A stretch of 64,000 bases of DNA from Calliphora vicina (GCF_958450345.1 NC_088780.1:33131667-33195666), one strand, 5' to 3'; positions 43,780 to 55,998 are shown, numbered from the stretch's first letter. The notes: a model not told the origin generated them from the sequence alone. Translations and numbers: made by a program.

Positions 43780-44378
43780 TATTAAATAGCATAAGGCAGA
43801 TTTGAACATTGAAAGAAACCCTGGATTAGGAGGAAAATATGTCTAAAAGATAAAGCAAAGAAAGTCGAACAACACTTTCCAAGAACACCGAACATTTCTA
43901 TAAGAAAAGCAGCTCGTAAAGTTAATACTCTGATTCCTTGGTGTGCAGAGACAAACCTAATGCTTGGTAGAAGTCATAAAAAGATCAGACGGTTCCAAAT
44001 CGCAATGCGTTAAAGAACTTAGAAGCAAAAGATAGAGCGAAAAAAATTGAGTTAAAATTTTATAAAATAAATACAGTTATTGTGTGACGGATGATGCAAT
44101 TTTCCGATTTTTAACATCTTCCGAGTCAAGATTTTTATGGACAAGGTAATGTTCAAGAATAATGCCGGACAAAATTTCTTGTGTGGCAAGCCATTTGCAG
44201 TTGTAGCAAATGAAACCAATTATTTGTGACATCAGCAACGATCGACACAGAAATATACATGCACTATTACAGAGTGTCTAAAAATACGACTTTTATATTT
44301 CTTAAAACAGGACTGAGTGCCTTCATAATTCTGGCGAGATTTGACATCATGCCATTATCGAAAATAGCAACTTAAGTG
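43780..44378 (+). pseudogene. DD37E transposase relic, 5' part
   Basis: KAKKVEQHFPRTPNISIRKA at about 43853 aligns with KAKKIERIFKRAPNTSGRKA of the intact enzyme at 34125-35132. Further downstream come degraded pieces matching the first-D region and a QAICSCSK-like site (about 44190). The 3' end continues after the hAT insertion at 45784. Many stops. Confidence 0.75.
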
Positions 44379-44386
44379 GTATTCAC

Positions 44387-45783
44387 TAGGGTATTCATTC
44401 GAATAATGATAGTTCGATTAATCAAATAATTTCTTATGAATAATTATTCGAACAATTTAAAAATGGCCATTTTCGAATAACGAATAATTCGAACAATTTT
44501 ATGTAGAATAATCGAATATAACAAATAAATGTTCATATATGTATATTTATATTTATTAAATTGCTTAAAATTTTTCATAATTTCCAATTTAAATTAGTAA
44601 TAATGACTTACAAAAAATACAAAAGGACTTTCGATCACTGTAGATGAGTGTTCCGATAGCTCCTTCTCTAAATATAGAAATATTACTGTTAGAAGTTACA
44701 ATTCTAAAAACAAATTTTTCAAAATTTTTAACTTAGGACTTAAACCAATGAAAATAAAAGGTACGGAATAAAATATTTGTTATTTAGCTGGCGAAATATT
44801 AGAAGAATCGCAATTAATAATCAAAATATTAACTTAGATTAAAGTGGAGTTGAATGTAATGGAGAATGTGATTTTGAAACGGTCGTCGAAAGTGATATTG
44901 AGGATGACATTTATAATGATTACATTGAAATAGATGAAGGCCATGATCTTAAAATATATGTATATAAGTGGTGTTATTAACCGCTTACGTAAGTGTTGCA
45001 AAATATTTAATAAATCGAATGATAAACACAAATATTGCAAACTAACGTTTTTTTGCAAGAAAAGCATGGAGTTCGTCCTATACATGATTTTGAAAATCGT
45101 TGAACATCTTTGTCTAACATGGTAATAAACTTTTTGCGTATTTGTAAATGCATCAATCATGCACTGCCTGACTTAAAATTAGCCACGTTCACTGACAATG
45201 ATATCAAACTTTGGACAGATTTGTGTAATTCCCAAAGATAACTTGATTAAGCAAAGATTCGGAACCCTGATAGAACTTGAGGGTATAATACAATTTGTTA
45301 TAAATAATTTAGATAAAGTGAATAATTAATTTACTAAAGAATTATTTACTCATTTTAAAACCCGAATTAATGAACGACATAAAAAGTTCTTAATACGTTT
45401 ATATTGTACTTGAATTCAGGATCATGTAAAACTAGATCCAATTTTTAAAAGCATAGCTCCAAAACGGAATCTATAGGGTTTGCTAATCAATTGTTTTGTA
45501 GATTGTTCGGGAGTTAATCTGATAAGAATATTTCTGATGAAAATTTAATGGTGGACTTTGTTTTCGAATGTTTTTTTAACATTATCAATACTTGAATTGT
45601 GAACTTTAACGTCATTTTTTGTTTTTCTTTAACAATAAAATATTAACCGACATCAAAAAAAAAATTCGAATAATTCGATTAATTTTAAACGTGTGATCGA
45701 ATTATTCGAACCAGTTAAAATCTCTTATTCGAATTATTCGTTTTATTCGAACAAGAGAGAAATCGGATGATTCGAATACCCTA
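44387..45783. mobile_element. hAT element with 8-bp target duplication, inserted in DD37E relic
   Basis: Ends TAGGGTATTC and GAATACCCTA; flanks GTATTCAC (44379-44386) and GTATTTAC (45784-45791), an 8-bp duplication with one change. AT-TCGAAT-rich subterminal repeats lie at both ends. It holds a broken hAT transposase and separates the two halves of a DD37E relic. A solo end of the same family lies at 49378-49465. Confidence 0.88.
44620..45470 (+). pseudogene. hAT transposase relic
   Basis: Forward-frame pieces in hAT order: FSITVDECSDSSFSKYRNIT (about 44630, the first-D region, usually a TxDxWTS motif), RKCCKIFNKSNDKHKY (about 44987), an LPDLKLATFTDNDIKLWTDL piece (about 45165) and HVKLDPIFKSIAP (about 45420). 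Stops and frameshifts between them. The C-terminal dimerisation part is incomplete. Length is about half of an intact hAT protein. Confidence 0.7.
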
Positions 45784-45930
45784 GTATTTACACAATAATG
45801 TAAATTTTGTATCACTGGATGCAAATCCACCCAACTGTCTAGATCTTCGGCCTGTAGGAAGGTATTGTGGTCTTGTAAAAAAGAACACAAGAAAGCTATC
45901 CCAGGACAGGTCCGATTTTTTACAGTTACG
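45784..45930 (+). pseudogene. DD37E transposase relic, 3' part
   Basis: NNVNFVSLDANPPNCLDLRP at about 45795 continues the copy broken at 44378 and aligns with NNNVVFVPREANPPNCPELR of the intact enzyme. The catalytic E of RPVERYW is a G here (RPVGRYC), so this copy was dead before or regardless of the hAT insertion. It joins LINE sequence near 45920. Confidence 0.8.
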
Positions 45931-46905
45931 AAACCGATATTATTCTATGGGGCTAAATAGCTAAATAGCTTTTCACGCTACTGAACTGGATCCCAGTTGA
46001 TATAATGGCCATGGTCTTCCCGACTACTTGGCTTATTGCACTCCAAAACCTTTCTTCTCGTGGAATTTCGGTTTCTGAGTTCCGGCCAGTGTGTAATTAG
46101 AAGACGGTCTCTCCCCTGGCATAATGTATCTATCCATTTATACGGATGGTTCGAAAAAAGGGGGACATAGTTGACGGAGGAGTCTACATACAGGAATTTG
46201 GGGTTTAGAAGTTATTTAGCCACAGTAATGATTGTAGTATTTTACAGGCTGAGGTATCGGCTATAAAAAGAACGGCTATATTCTCAGATATAACAAAATA
46301 TCTGGTAGGGATATTCGCATATATTCTGTCAGCTAAGTTTCGATCAAATCCCTGACAGGTGTATATAGTTTAGGAATGCTTGGCATCCCTAAATTCATAT
46401 GGGTACGTGGACAAGGGGATATTGGGGGTAATTGCAATGCTGATTACTTTGCGAAAAGAGGCGCATTGATGTGTGAGGGTGAGATAAACTCCCTATATTG
46501 CATGCTGTTGTCTACATGCAAACAACGGATAAAAGATGCCTACTATGAACTTGCTCAGACACGATGGGTAAATAAATCTACTTGTGCTATCGCAAGAATG
46601 ATATGGCCTGCGCTGGACTAGAAGTGCATATCTTATCTACTTAGAATGCAAGACTACAACTCAGCAACATTGTGACGGCGATCACCGGACATTGCACTTT
46701 TCACACTCATGCTGGAAAACTTGGGCTGCCTTACTATGACTTCTGCCGGGGTTGACAAAATGATGAAGAGGAAGATAAAGTTTTTCACTTATTATGTAAT
46801 TTCCCAGCACTGGGAAATCTGCGTGCAAGGTTCTTTGGCAAACGCTCATTTATTAGCCTCTCTGAATTATCTAACAGAGAATTGGGATGCATAGATGCCT
46901 ATTAA
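45925..46905 (+). pseudogene. Jockey-type LINE relic (RT end and RNase H)
   Basis: Begins with KPILFYGAK (about 45940; LINEs have TPxLLYG here), then YTDGSKKGG (about 46139, first RNase H acid), LQAEVSAIKRTAI (about 46243), KFIWVRGQGDIGGNCNADYF (about 46390) and, after the 46376-46621 frame, an ITGHCTFHTHAGKLGLP-like and CRGCDKM-like C-terminal piece (about 46680-46760). Stops and shifts throughout. The catalytic reverse-transcriptase part is absent. Confidence 0.75.
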
Positions 46906-47110
46906 GGCTGGATATGCGAATCGCAATACTCAACTCATATTATGAAATTTCTAATATCAACTTTGACTTTCTATCTATCTCTCGCTCTTTCTCCCTTCTT
47001 TCTTCAAGTAACACAAAGGGAACTTCAATGTTCCCAAGTGGGCTGTTGAGATCTTATTTTGGGCATCTACCTGTTAAACTAAAGTCAATAACCATGGACA
47101 TGTTTGACCT
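46906..47110 (+). other. Probable LINE 3' untranslated remnant
   Basis: Follows the RNase H relic directly, has pyrimidine-rich TCTATCTATCTCTCGCTC sequence and TGGGCATCTACCTGTTAAAC, and no motif in the 76-codon frame 46887-47117. Assignment rests on position only. Confidence 0.3.
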
Positions 47111-47129
47111 ATATTAATCGGAAATCAAA

Positions 47130-47290
47130 AATACTGTTCAAAGAAGTTTTTAATTTTGACCCAAAACTATAAACTTCAAATAAAATGTACAAATTGTAAG
47201 CGTTATTTGATTTTGCTGAAATTTTCAGTACATATTTGGTTTTTAAATGATGGTAACAATTTTAGATATTGGGAGCATGGAAAATCCAAA
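47130..47290 (+). repeat. Dispersed repeat family S, copy 2
   Basis: TTTTGACCCAAAACTATAAA, TTCAAATAAAATGTACAAAT and GCTGAAATTTTCAGTACAT match the family S blocks at 18195-18360 in reverse order. Diverged. Confidence 0.45.
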
Positions 47291-47339
47291 AATTGCAAAA
47301 AATGGCCACACTAGTTCAAATAAATCATGATGATGTGTA

Positions 47340-48960
47340 ATTTTGGGGTTACCGTTTCAACTGGCTCAATTTAGTTTTCTCAGTGAAATATTATGAGATT
47401 CATAAACTAGCTATTATTTATTTGTTGCTCACTGTTGTTTGCATAAACTTTAATTTAAATGCATAAAATATTAGCAATTATGTAAAAACTTTACTTTTTC
47501 TTCATAGTATTTTTCTATTTATTTTATTTTTTTATTTTTATATCAATTTCTCCACCTCTTGGTCGTATTTCTCATCTACATTATTGTTTCAAATGGTTAA
47601 AATATTTTTGTTGACTTTAAGATATAAAAAAAATGTACAATATAAAAATTAAAGTCTGAAAACAACGAATGTCTTAAGCTCTACATCTTAAGTTGGAATA
47701 ATTCCTGATCTGCATCAAACTGTGAAGTTGGAGTATTCTTAAATATATCGAGCCTTAACAGCTAAAAAATCTTAAGTGCACAATAACAAACTTTACAGGA
47801 GCAGCATGTTTGTGATTGTTTTAATTTAAAGATTTTAGATATTATACAATCAAGATATGGCCGCGAAAAGAATACGAAAACACTATTCGGTCCATGCCCT
47901 GCACTCTGGAATCACTGATAAGTATAATTAAAGTACACGAATCATGCAAAACTGTTCGTAAGGATCAAAGGATGACTAAAATTTACAATTTTTAGTGTAG
48001 AAGTCTAACCCCAAACACTATTGCTATCTAAATATGTTTCCAATTTCAATGTAGCTGCTTACGAGATCAACATGAAGATAGAACAACATCATCATCAAAA
48101 ACAACACCAACCAACAAGTAAAAACAACAAGCCAAAAAAAAGGAGAAGAAAAAAAAAACATAATTACCAGCATGTAAAACACTTTAGAGAAACGACAAAG
48201 TTAATAAACCAAGTAATGAGTTATGAGGCCAAAAAGTTTCCTTTTTTTCTGCAGCTGCAGTTTCACCATTTTTTTTTAGAGCAAAAAGCAAAAAAAAAAC
48301 AAAAATAACAACAAGTAAACTTAGTAAACATGCTTGTGCAAGCACGTATTTGTTTACAACAATTTATTAGAAAATATGGTAGTTCAATATTTTGGTTTTT
48401 CTTTTCATTTTCTATGTACTTTTTTCATACTTTCTCTAGCAAAACAAAAAAAAAAAAAATTCAACAACAAGTTGTGGTAAAGTAAACTAAATAAAAATAA
48501 GTAAATAAATAATAAAAAAAACTTTAAATAATTTGAAATTATGATAAGGAGTACTTGCAGGTTGCTGTACTCACACCATTCAAATCATTTTCTTCTATTG
48601 GCTGCAAGTAGAAACTGCTAGCTTTTGCTACTGCTATGGCTGGTAGTTGTGGTAGTTTTTGTGTATTTGTTGTTGTGCATTAAATAACATTAAAGGCCAT
48701 AAATATTAAATGTGATACAAGCCAACAACTACAAAGTTTTAGTTAAATTAGCTATATGGGTTACATAAACTTTAGCTGGGATACTCATGTAATATAGCAG
48801 AGCTGAACAAAACATTTATTACTTAAGTAGTTGTTGAAATTTTTATATTTTTGAAACAGTTTAAAAAGTCAATCGTAGTTTGATATTGATGCTTTCTTTT
48901 ATTCTTTTTTTCAAAAGCTAATAAGTGAAAAAATTATAATACTCCGATTTACTTATATGT
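47340..48960. other. A/T-rich DNA, no gene seen
   Basis: CAA/AAC-rich and homopolymeric stretches. The 95-codon frame at 48021-48308 is dominated by K, Q, H and N from A-rich simple sequence and is not a credible gene. Confidence 0.5.
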
Positions 48961-48967
48961 CTACTAA

Positions 48968-49090
48968 AGTGGCCCTTACTTTGCACTTTTTGGAGGTTCA
49001 TAGCTTCCAAAACAAATGCTAAAATCGCAAAATTGGATAACATTTTATTTGAAGTTTTTAATTCTTGGTCAAAGTAGCAAAACTTGCATT
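48968..49090 (-). repeat. Dispersed repeat family S, copy 3
   Basis: AAGTGGCCCTTACTTTGCA, GAGGTTCATAGCTTCC and TTGGTCAAAGTAGCAAAACT correspond to the blocks at 18195-18360. Short and diverged. Confidence 0.45.
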
Positions 49091-49377
49091 AACATTTAAA
49101 TTTAAATATAAAATATCTATATAGAGAGTGAGTCAGAAACAACTTATACTTGTATTAAGTATAAGGGTCATTATTTGGAAATTAAAATTTGTTCTACATT
49201 TTTCTTTTTTTTTGTTTTTTATATGAAAACTTTTCGGTTTTGGGGTTAAAATTCCTATTTCACCACCTCTAGATCCTCGCTTGTATTAAGTTAACTAAAA
49301 CTTAAACTGTTCAACATAAAAATTCTAAAAAATACGTAACTTTATTCAAATGTTGTTCAAATTTTACTTGGTATTTA

Positions 49378-49465
49378 TTAGGGTAATCGAATTATTTGAT
49401 TTTTAACTTGTTCGAATAATTCGATCACACGTTTAAAATTAATCGAATTATTCGAATAATTTAAA
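49378..49465 (-). mobile_element. Solo end of the 44387 hAT family
   Basis: Tracts GTTCGAATAATTCGATCACA and CGTTTAAAATTAATCGAATT match, in reverse, the right subterminal region of the hAT element (45665-45740), and TAGGGTAATCGAATTATTTG resembles its outer end. The rest of the element is missing. Confidence 0.7.
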
Positions 49466-49509
49466 TTTTTGTAAAAAAGTAAAGAATGAAGTTTTGATAT
49501 CGGTTATAT

Positions 49510-50213
49510 ATATAGAAGTTATTCGTGTTTAATTTTATGTGCATACCAACATTTTCGAGGGATTTATGCTCGTTAAAGTGATTTTCGGAAATGGGCCTTA
49601 TATGGGAGCTATGACTAATTATGAACCGATCGCCATGAAATTTGGTTGTGTTATTTATGTCTATATGAAAGTTATTTGTGTTGAATTTTATATATATACA
49701 GGCACTTTTAAGAGATTTATACACATTAAAGATATTTTCGGAATTGGGCCTTATATGGGAGCTATGACCAATTATGGACCGATCATAATAAAATTTGGTG
49801 ACATGGATTTCGTATATATAAAACTTATTTGGAGCAAAACTTGTGTAGATACCTATAGAAATTAAACATTTATGACCGATCAAGTCCAATTTCGGAAGTA
49901 CATTTGTATGGGGGCTAGGTGAAATAATGGACCATATGAATGGAAATGGAAATAATTTCTTCCAGTTTCAATAGGCTCCGTCCTTGGGCTAAACCAAAAC
50001 AAATTGCGACCTGTACTCTGCGCACAATGTTTACATGGACAGCCAGCCGACCAGCCAGCCGGACGGACATCGTTTAGTCGACTCAGAAAGTGATTCTAAG
50101 TCGATCGGTATACTTTGGGTGGGTGTTAGACTAATATTTTTGGGCATTACAAACATCTGCACAAATGCATTATACCGTCCCCACTATGGTGGTGTAGAGT
50201 TTAAAAAATAGTA
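49510..50213 (-). mobile_element. DINE-1/helentron-like element with extra internal repeat
   Basis: Minus-strand copy from ACCGTCCCCACTATGGTGGT (5' hairpin, 50180-50205) through AGACTAATATTTTTGGGCAT and GGACGGACATCG to two or more TTATATGGGAGCTATGAC blocks near 49600 and 49750. The conserved 3' end (CTTTCTTACTTG) is missing. The two 108-142-codon frames here (49461-49889) are the repeat read in both directions. Confidence 0.8.
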
Positions 50214-50214
50214 G

Positions 50215-51095
50215 ATTTTTGCTATTTTTTGGGTGAAAAGGTAACTTAACTCTTTTTTTATTTAAAAAAAACTTTCCTTAAGAACGTATAACAATTTTAT
50301 GTTTTTCTATAAGGTATCTTTACGGAGAACATTTTGGTGTAAAAAAATGTCCTATTTTTTGTATATGTCGCTCCTATATCCTTCGAAATTTGACCTATTC
50401 TTTTTTATGAAAATTTCAACTCTGGACCACATGTTCTAAAATTCCAAAGTTGATTTGGAAACCCTGAAGTGTTCCCTATTTATTCCCAAAGTATTTTCCC
50501 AGCCCCAAAGGAAATGTGAACCTTTTGAGCAGAATTGAAAAATATACTATTTTTGGGATTTTCGCTGCAATTTTATGGAATTGCGGGATTCCCGTTGATT
50601 TTTTGACAAGCTTTTTTACACTTTGTTATTTAGAATAATAAGTTTTAAAAACGTTGAACAATTCATTGAGTTTTATTAATAGATAAAGATTTTACATATT
50701 ACATAATTATTGAGTTTCTAAAACTAAAATTTGTATCAAAATTTTCATACGATTGCAAATATTAGGAACATTTTGATCCACATTTATTCCAAACTAATTT
50801 TTTTGATTAGATAATTTAATTTTAGGTTTTACGTTAAAAATTTCAAATTAATATCTCAATGAGTTTCCAAAATGTTTCACTTTAAAACTCCGTCCTTCAA
50901 AAATATTGCACTCTTTCATAATAAAAAAATTTAATAAATTGTCTTGATATTTTATTCATCAACAAGTCAATGATTCTGAGATTTTATACTAAAATGTGAA
51001 AAAGTGCAATATTTTTGAAGGACGGAGTTTTAAAGTGGCATATTTTCTAATCTAATTGAGATATTGACTTGGAATTTTTTTTGTAAGACCAAATT
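50215..51095 (-). repeat. Dispersed repeat family R, inverted copy
   Basis: Follows the 23393-24320 copy block for block in reverse: AAAAGGTAACTTAACTCTTT, TAGAATAATAAGTTT, GGAATTGCGGGATTCC, CCCCAAAGGAAATGTG, the hairpin at 50890-51035 and GTGGCATATTTTCTAATC. It abuts the helentron-like copy at 50213. Confidence 0.7.
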
Positions 51096-51264
51096 TTATT
51101 CCGATCGGACTAGGGAGAACATTTGTGTGGTTGTCTAAGTAAAATCATGGACCAATATTACCCATTTCAATACCAAACAAACACTATCAACAGAGGGTAT
51201 TTGTTTCAGCAATCTAGCTCTTTTTGTTTGGTCCATATCGTTTTTTCAAGAGACAGGCAGAAGG

Positions 51265-51440
51265 ACGGACATAGGTAGATCCCCAATGAACAAACTCCTC
51301 AAACCGCAAATGAATTAAAACCCCAAAATTGGGGACTTAATTCATTATGAATTAAAACCCAAAAGTTCTAAATGAAATAAATCCCCAACAAAAGGAACTA
51401 AACCCCCAAACAAAAATGAAAAAAAACCAAAGGCCGGCAA
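51265..51440 (+). repeat. Degenerate AATTAAAACCCC-type tandem tract
   Basis: Units such as AATGAATTAAAACCCC, ATGAATTAAAACCC, AATGAAATAAATCCCC and GGAACTAAACCCCC repeat irregularly every 13-25 bp. The pattern (ATGAAATAA + CCCAA) is the same type as at 19985-20225. Confidence 0.6.
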
Positions 51441-51447
51441 TAAAAAA

Positions 51448-52470
51448 CAAGTAAGAAAGTATGGTCGGTCAAGCCCGACCATAAAATACCCTACACCAAA
51501 TAATGAGTAAAAATATTTTTCTTTAATCAATAATTTATATTCATGAGTGATTTTCGGAAGTGGGCCTTATATGGGAGCTATGACCAATTATGGACCGATC
51601 GCCTTGAAATTAGGTCGTGTGATTTATGTCTATATTAAATTTAACTATGTTGAATTTTGTGTGTATACCAACATTTTTAAGCGATTTATGCACGTTAAAG
51701 TGATTTTCGGAAGCGGGTCTATATGGGAGCTATGACTAATTATGGACCGATCGTAACAAAATTTGGTGACATGAATTTTGTATATATAACACTTATTTGG
51801 ATCGAAATTTGTGTAGATACATATATAAATTAGACATTTAGAATCACTTTCTGAGTCGATTAAACGATGTCCGTCCGCCCGTCTGGTTGGCTGGCTGGCT
51901 GTCCATGTAAACCTTGCGCGCAGAGTACAGGTCGCAATTTTGAAGATATTTCGATGAAATTTGGTACATATTATTTTTTCGGCCCAAGGACCAATCCTAT
52001 TGAAACTGGCTGAAATCGGTACATTATTTCACCTAGCCCCCATACAAATGTCCTTCCGAAATTGGACTTTATCGGTCATAAATGTTTAATTTATAAATGT
52101 ATCTCCACAAATTGTGCTCCAAATAAGTTTCATATATACAAAATTCATGTCACCAAATTTTGTTACGATCGGTCCATAATTAGTCATAGCTCCCATATAG
52201 ACCCGCTTCCGAAAATCACTTTAACGTGCATAAATCGCTTAAAAATGTTGGTATACTCAGAAAACAACATAGTAAACTTTCATGTAGACATAAATCACAT
52301 GACCTAATTTCATGATGATCGGTTCATAATTGGACATAGCCCCCATATAAGGCCCACTTCCGAAAATCACTCAAAAATATAAATTATTGAAATTTTAAAA
52401 GAAAAATGTTTTTGCTCTTTTACTTAGTGTATATGGTCGGGCTTGACCGACCATACTTTCTTACTTGTTT
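51448..52470. mobile_element. Head-to-head helentron-like palindrome
   Basis: Both outer ends are the family's 3' end: AAGTAAGAAAGTATGGTCGG at the left and CCGACCATACTTTCTTACTT at the right. The arms are about 390 bp each (51448-51838 in minus, about 52078-52470 in plus orientation); the plus copy also has the GATGTCCGTCCG core at 51865. The 5' hairpin is missing, so the two copies are joined inside, at about 51840. The small frames 51547-51735 and 52062-52307 are repeat by-products. Confidence 0.88.
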
Positions 52471-52479
52471 TATTATATG

Positions 52480-53575
52480 TTTAAATATTTAACAAAAACT
52501 AGACTTTTAGGGCCCTAGTTTGCTGTTACCAGTTTAATAAATATTTTTTTTAACAAAATATATACAAAATAGACAAAAACAAATCACCATAAACTTATAA
52601 AATATTCTTGGAGCATAAACACCAAAAACAACCAGCCGCTTCCTACGGCGTCATACGAGTAAATGTAATAAAACATCTATACAAACGCTTATAAGCCACA
52701 TACATACATAGTACATTTAAATATACATATCCTCGGATATCCTTAAGTTTCAAATAAAAAAAAAGTGGGAGACTTGCAACAAAGTTTTAGTGAATGCAGG
52801 TTCATTTACTCTGGTGAAACCAAAACGATGAGAAAGGCGAGCAAAATAAAACATTATTTGCATAATAAACTAATAAAATATTAAGTATGGATGTGTACAT
52901 TAGACACATCCAAAAATAGGTAAGGTTGATGCTGTTTCCAGGGAAAGTTAAATATAAATAGCATCCGGACACCATGTGGATATATCATTCGATGTTATTC
53001 AATTTTAAAAGTGGGTTTAATATGTAACTGCAACCCGTAACTAGTCTTACTAATGATTAAAGGTGTTTCTAATAAACTGATAGATATTTGGTTTACCAGT
53101 TAGTATGTCAGCGTTCTAGTATCCCCAAATATCGTTAGTGGGGAATTATGAAAAACTGGAAATAAGTCTGAAATTCAACAATTAAAAGTATTATAATTCG
53201 GCTTAAACGAATCTTATGTACCCATGACTAAAATAATATAGGCACCGATTTGGTTAATTTCATATTATGCTTTCATGCATTTAAATGTTATTGGAAACAA
53301 AATAAATATAGTGGCAGAGCTGTAAAAGAATGATTAAGTTTTGAAATATTCCTGCACAAAATATGAATTGAATGTAAATTTTAATGAATTCATCATGAAT
53401 AAAAAAGTGACATCGTCTTGAATTAAAAACTCTTGAATGTATTAAGATTGCTCAAAATATGAATTAAATTAAAATTATTCATGCAGCCATTTCATCGAAA
53501 AAAAAAAATAATTGAATTCAAATCTGAATGAATTCATTGCAATTTTTTAACTCACGTTTCAGTTCATACAAGTAA
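52480..53575. other. A/T-rich DNA, no gene seen
   Basis: ATACATAC simple sequence near 52690; no motif-bearing frame. Confidence 0.5.
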
Positions 53576-53579
53576 TATA

Positions 53580-54102
53580 CTCGGTATAGCCAACAGATTC
53601 TAAAAACTAAAAAAACATTTTTGGTACATTTAAAAAGTTTTTTTCGGAAATTGTGGGATTGTCATTAACAAAATATAGAAAAAAATAAAAAAAAAATCGT
53701 TTCAAAAACGTATAAAATATTTAAGAATTAAAAAATGTATAGAAGACTTTTTGCAAAAATATAGAAATATAAAATCTTTGCTGATTTTTCTAAAAAATTT
53801 AATTTTTTAAAATGCAATTTTTGTTTATGAATCAATTTTGACGAAATTTTAAAGTTATGTAGAAATTTGTGAAATTTGCACCGAGGCCCATTTGCAAAAT
53901 ATTTAGAAACATATTGGGTCATACAGCAGTGGTTTAAGATTTTTGAAAGCAGCATAAAGTTGCAATTTACACAAAAAATAATCTAATTCGGAAGTCTCAG
54001 TTATTGGAACTCGAAGTGAATTGTTAATGACAATCTCACAATTTTCAAAAGTACCAAAAATGGAATTTTTAGTTTTGTTACTCTGTTGGCGGTACCGAGG
54101 TC
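53580..54102. mobile_element. Foldback MITE with about 80-bp TIRs
   Basis: Left arm 53580-53665 (CGGTATAGCCAACAGATTCT, GTGGGATTGTCATTAAC) pairs with right arm 54028-54102 (GTTAATGACAATCTCAC, CTGTTGGCGGTACCG). Similar arm ends are seen near 11530 (TTCTGTTGGCTATAAT). No transposase; the minus-strand frame 53728-53955 lies in the loop and lacks motifs. Confidence 0.75.
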
Positions 54103-54224
54103 CGGCCTGTAAATGCCCTTTGCAAATTAGTTGAGAACATATTTGGGCATAGAAAAAAGGTTTTATTTTTTTTTATAGCAGCTATGCGATTAGAGACAAT
54201 GTGGCATAGAGTTCAAATTTACAC

Positions 54225-54840
54225 AAAAGAAGTAAGAGAGCTATATTCGACTATGCCGAATCTTATATACTCTTCACCAAATTATACTTAACAATAATTT
54301 TTTTTTAAATATTTTTAGGTAAACAAAATTTAAATTGTTTTTTTCTTTCAAAATTGCTTTTTTGCATTTTTTTTTTTTTTTGGAAAAAGAATTTTTTACA
54401 ACAAAATATTTTTGATGAAAAAAAATTCTGGTTAAAAAATATGTTTGCCGACTTTGACCCATTGTAGGTCAAACTATCATTAGATATCCATATTGTCTAT
54501 ATTAATGACTTTGTAATCCAGATATGTGTAGATCAAAAATCGTGGTTGTCCCGGTTTTTTCCTTATATCTCAGCCATTTATGGGTCGATTTTAAATAGTA
54601 ACCGAGCCAGAAGAATTCCCGATATATTGATGTATGATTCATGTATTTAAGTTATTTGGGGGCTTTGGAAAGTTGATTTCGACATACAGACGGACATGGC
54701 TATATCAACCTCGCTGTCTATAACAATCCAGAATATATATACTTTGTGGGGTCGCAAATGAAAAATGTGGAAATTAAAAACGGAATGACAAACTTATATA
54801 TAAATATATATATACCCTTGCCACTCATGTAACTCAACTC
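54225..54840 (-). mobile_element. Second DINE-like family, diverged copy
   Basis: Starts with CGACTATGCCGAATCTTATA and ends with ATATATATACCCTTGCCACT, with AGACGGACATGGCTATATCA and TATACTTTGTGGGGTCGCAA inside. These are the landmark blocks of DINE-1-type elements of flies, but a different family from 38055. No coding potential. Confidence 0.6.
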
Positions 54841-55032
54841 AGAAACACCTCAGCTCTAACTATGTGAAATATCGTAACAATATCTCCAATACTTCCCGAG
54901 ATACCGAATTATTAAGAAAAAACGTTCCAAAAAAAAATTTTTTTTGTTCAAAAATTTTTTGGAAAAAATTAATTTTTTTCAGCGAATTGTTTTTTTTTTG
55001 CAAATGTCATTAGTGAAAAAATCAAAAATCTG

Positions 55033-55816
55033 AACGTACAGCAGTGATCCCTACGCTTATGAAAAAAAACCCTTTTTTCCCTACAACCGCTTTTTATTTT
55101 CCCAACATTTTTCCCTACACTACTTTTTTAAATTTTGAACAGTTAAGTTATGTTCAACAAAAAAAGGCTTAAGTGCATTTTGAAATTGGCCACATCGTTG
55201 TTTTTTCCAGGACTTGTTTGACAAAAAAAGAATTCATTGTTCAGGTTTTTGGTTTAGAAAATTTTGGTGCATTTGGGTGTAAGCAAACTAGTCTTGCATC
55301 TGCATTTAAAGTCGATATCTTTGACCGGCTCCAGCCATGCCATTAGCTTCTCATCTCTCATCCAACTTAAGCTGTATTTCTTTGCTTTGTTTTCGGAATT
55401 ATGTTTTAATTTATAATGTTATTTATTTCTTAAAAACTTATTAAAATCGAAAAGACCTGCTAAATTCAGAAAAAAAGTGCATAAAACCAAACAAGTGTTT
55501 ACTTCAAAAGAATATTTATTGTAGAATCTACTCTAGTAGTTGTCAAAAATTATCAGCGCAGCTAGTTCTTTAAGGAAATGTCAAATGCCGTAAAAAGGAG
55601 AATCACTATATAGTTTGAAAGCGGTGATGATATTAAAGATGCCACGAATTTCTAATGATACTCTTAAACAAATTTTATGGTTTTTTTATTTTATCAAAAA
55701 ATCCCTACAATTCGACAAAAGTAAGAAATCTTTCCCTACATGCGAAATTTTGGAAAAAAAATCTCTACAAAAAGGGAAAATTCCCTACACTTGGCATCAA
55801 TGCTGTACAGTGTCAC
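55033..55816. mobile_element. TIR element with GTACAGCA ends and CCCTACA-rich interior
   Basis: Left GTACAGCAGTGATCCCTAC and right GGCATCAATGCTGTAC are imperfect inverted repeats. The subterminal parts contain many TTCCCTACA / TGTAGGGA motifs, typical of hAT-like elements. The 8-bp duplication cannot be confirmed. No transposase frame; 55615-55833 has no motif. Confidence 0.5.
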
Positions 55817-55998
55817 CCGCAAAACTAATCTGAAGATTCCCTGAAAATTTCATCGAAATCGGTCCAGCAGTTTTTGAGTCCATACAGAACATACATACAC
55901 ACATCCATTTTTATATAAACACTAGATGATCTATGACTAATATTAGATCTATGACTAATGTTAGTTCTTCCAGTTTCTCAAAAAAATATCTCTTATTA

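Noticed and set aside
48021..48308. 95-codon basic protein (KKRRRKKK)
   Set aside because: Comes from A-rich simple sequence; no conserved domain and no coding-like third-position pattern by eye.
49461..49889. 142-codon minus-strand and 108-codon plus-strand frames
   Set aside because: Both are readings of the same helentron-like repeat; similar peptide strings recur at 38391-38701, 51547-51735 and 52062-52307 wherever the repeat occurs.
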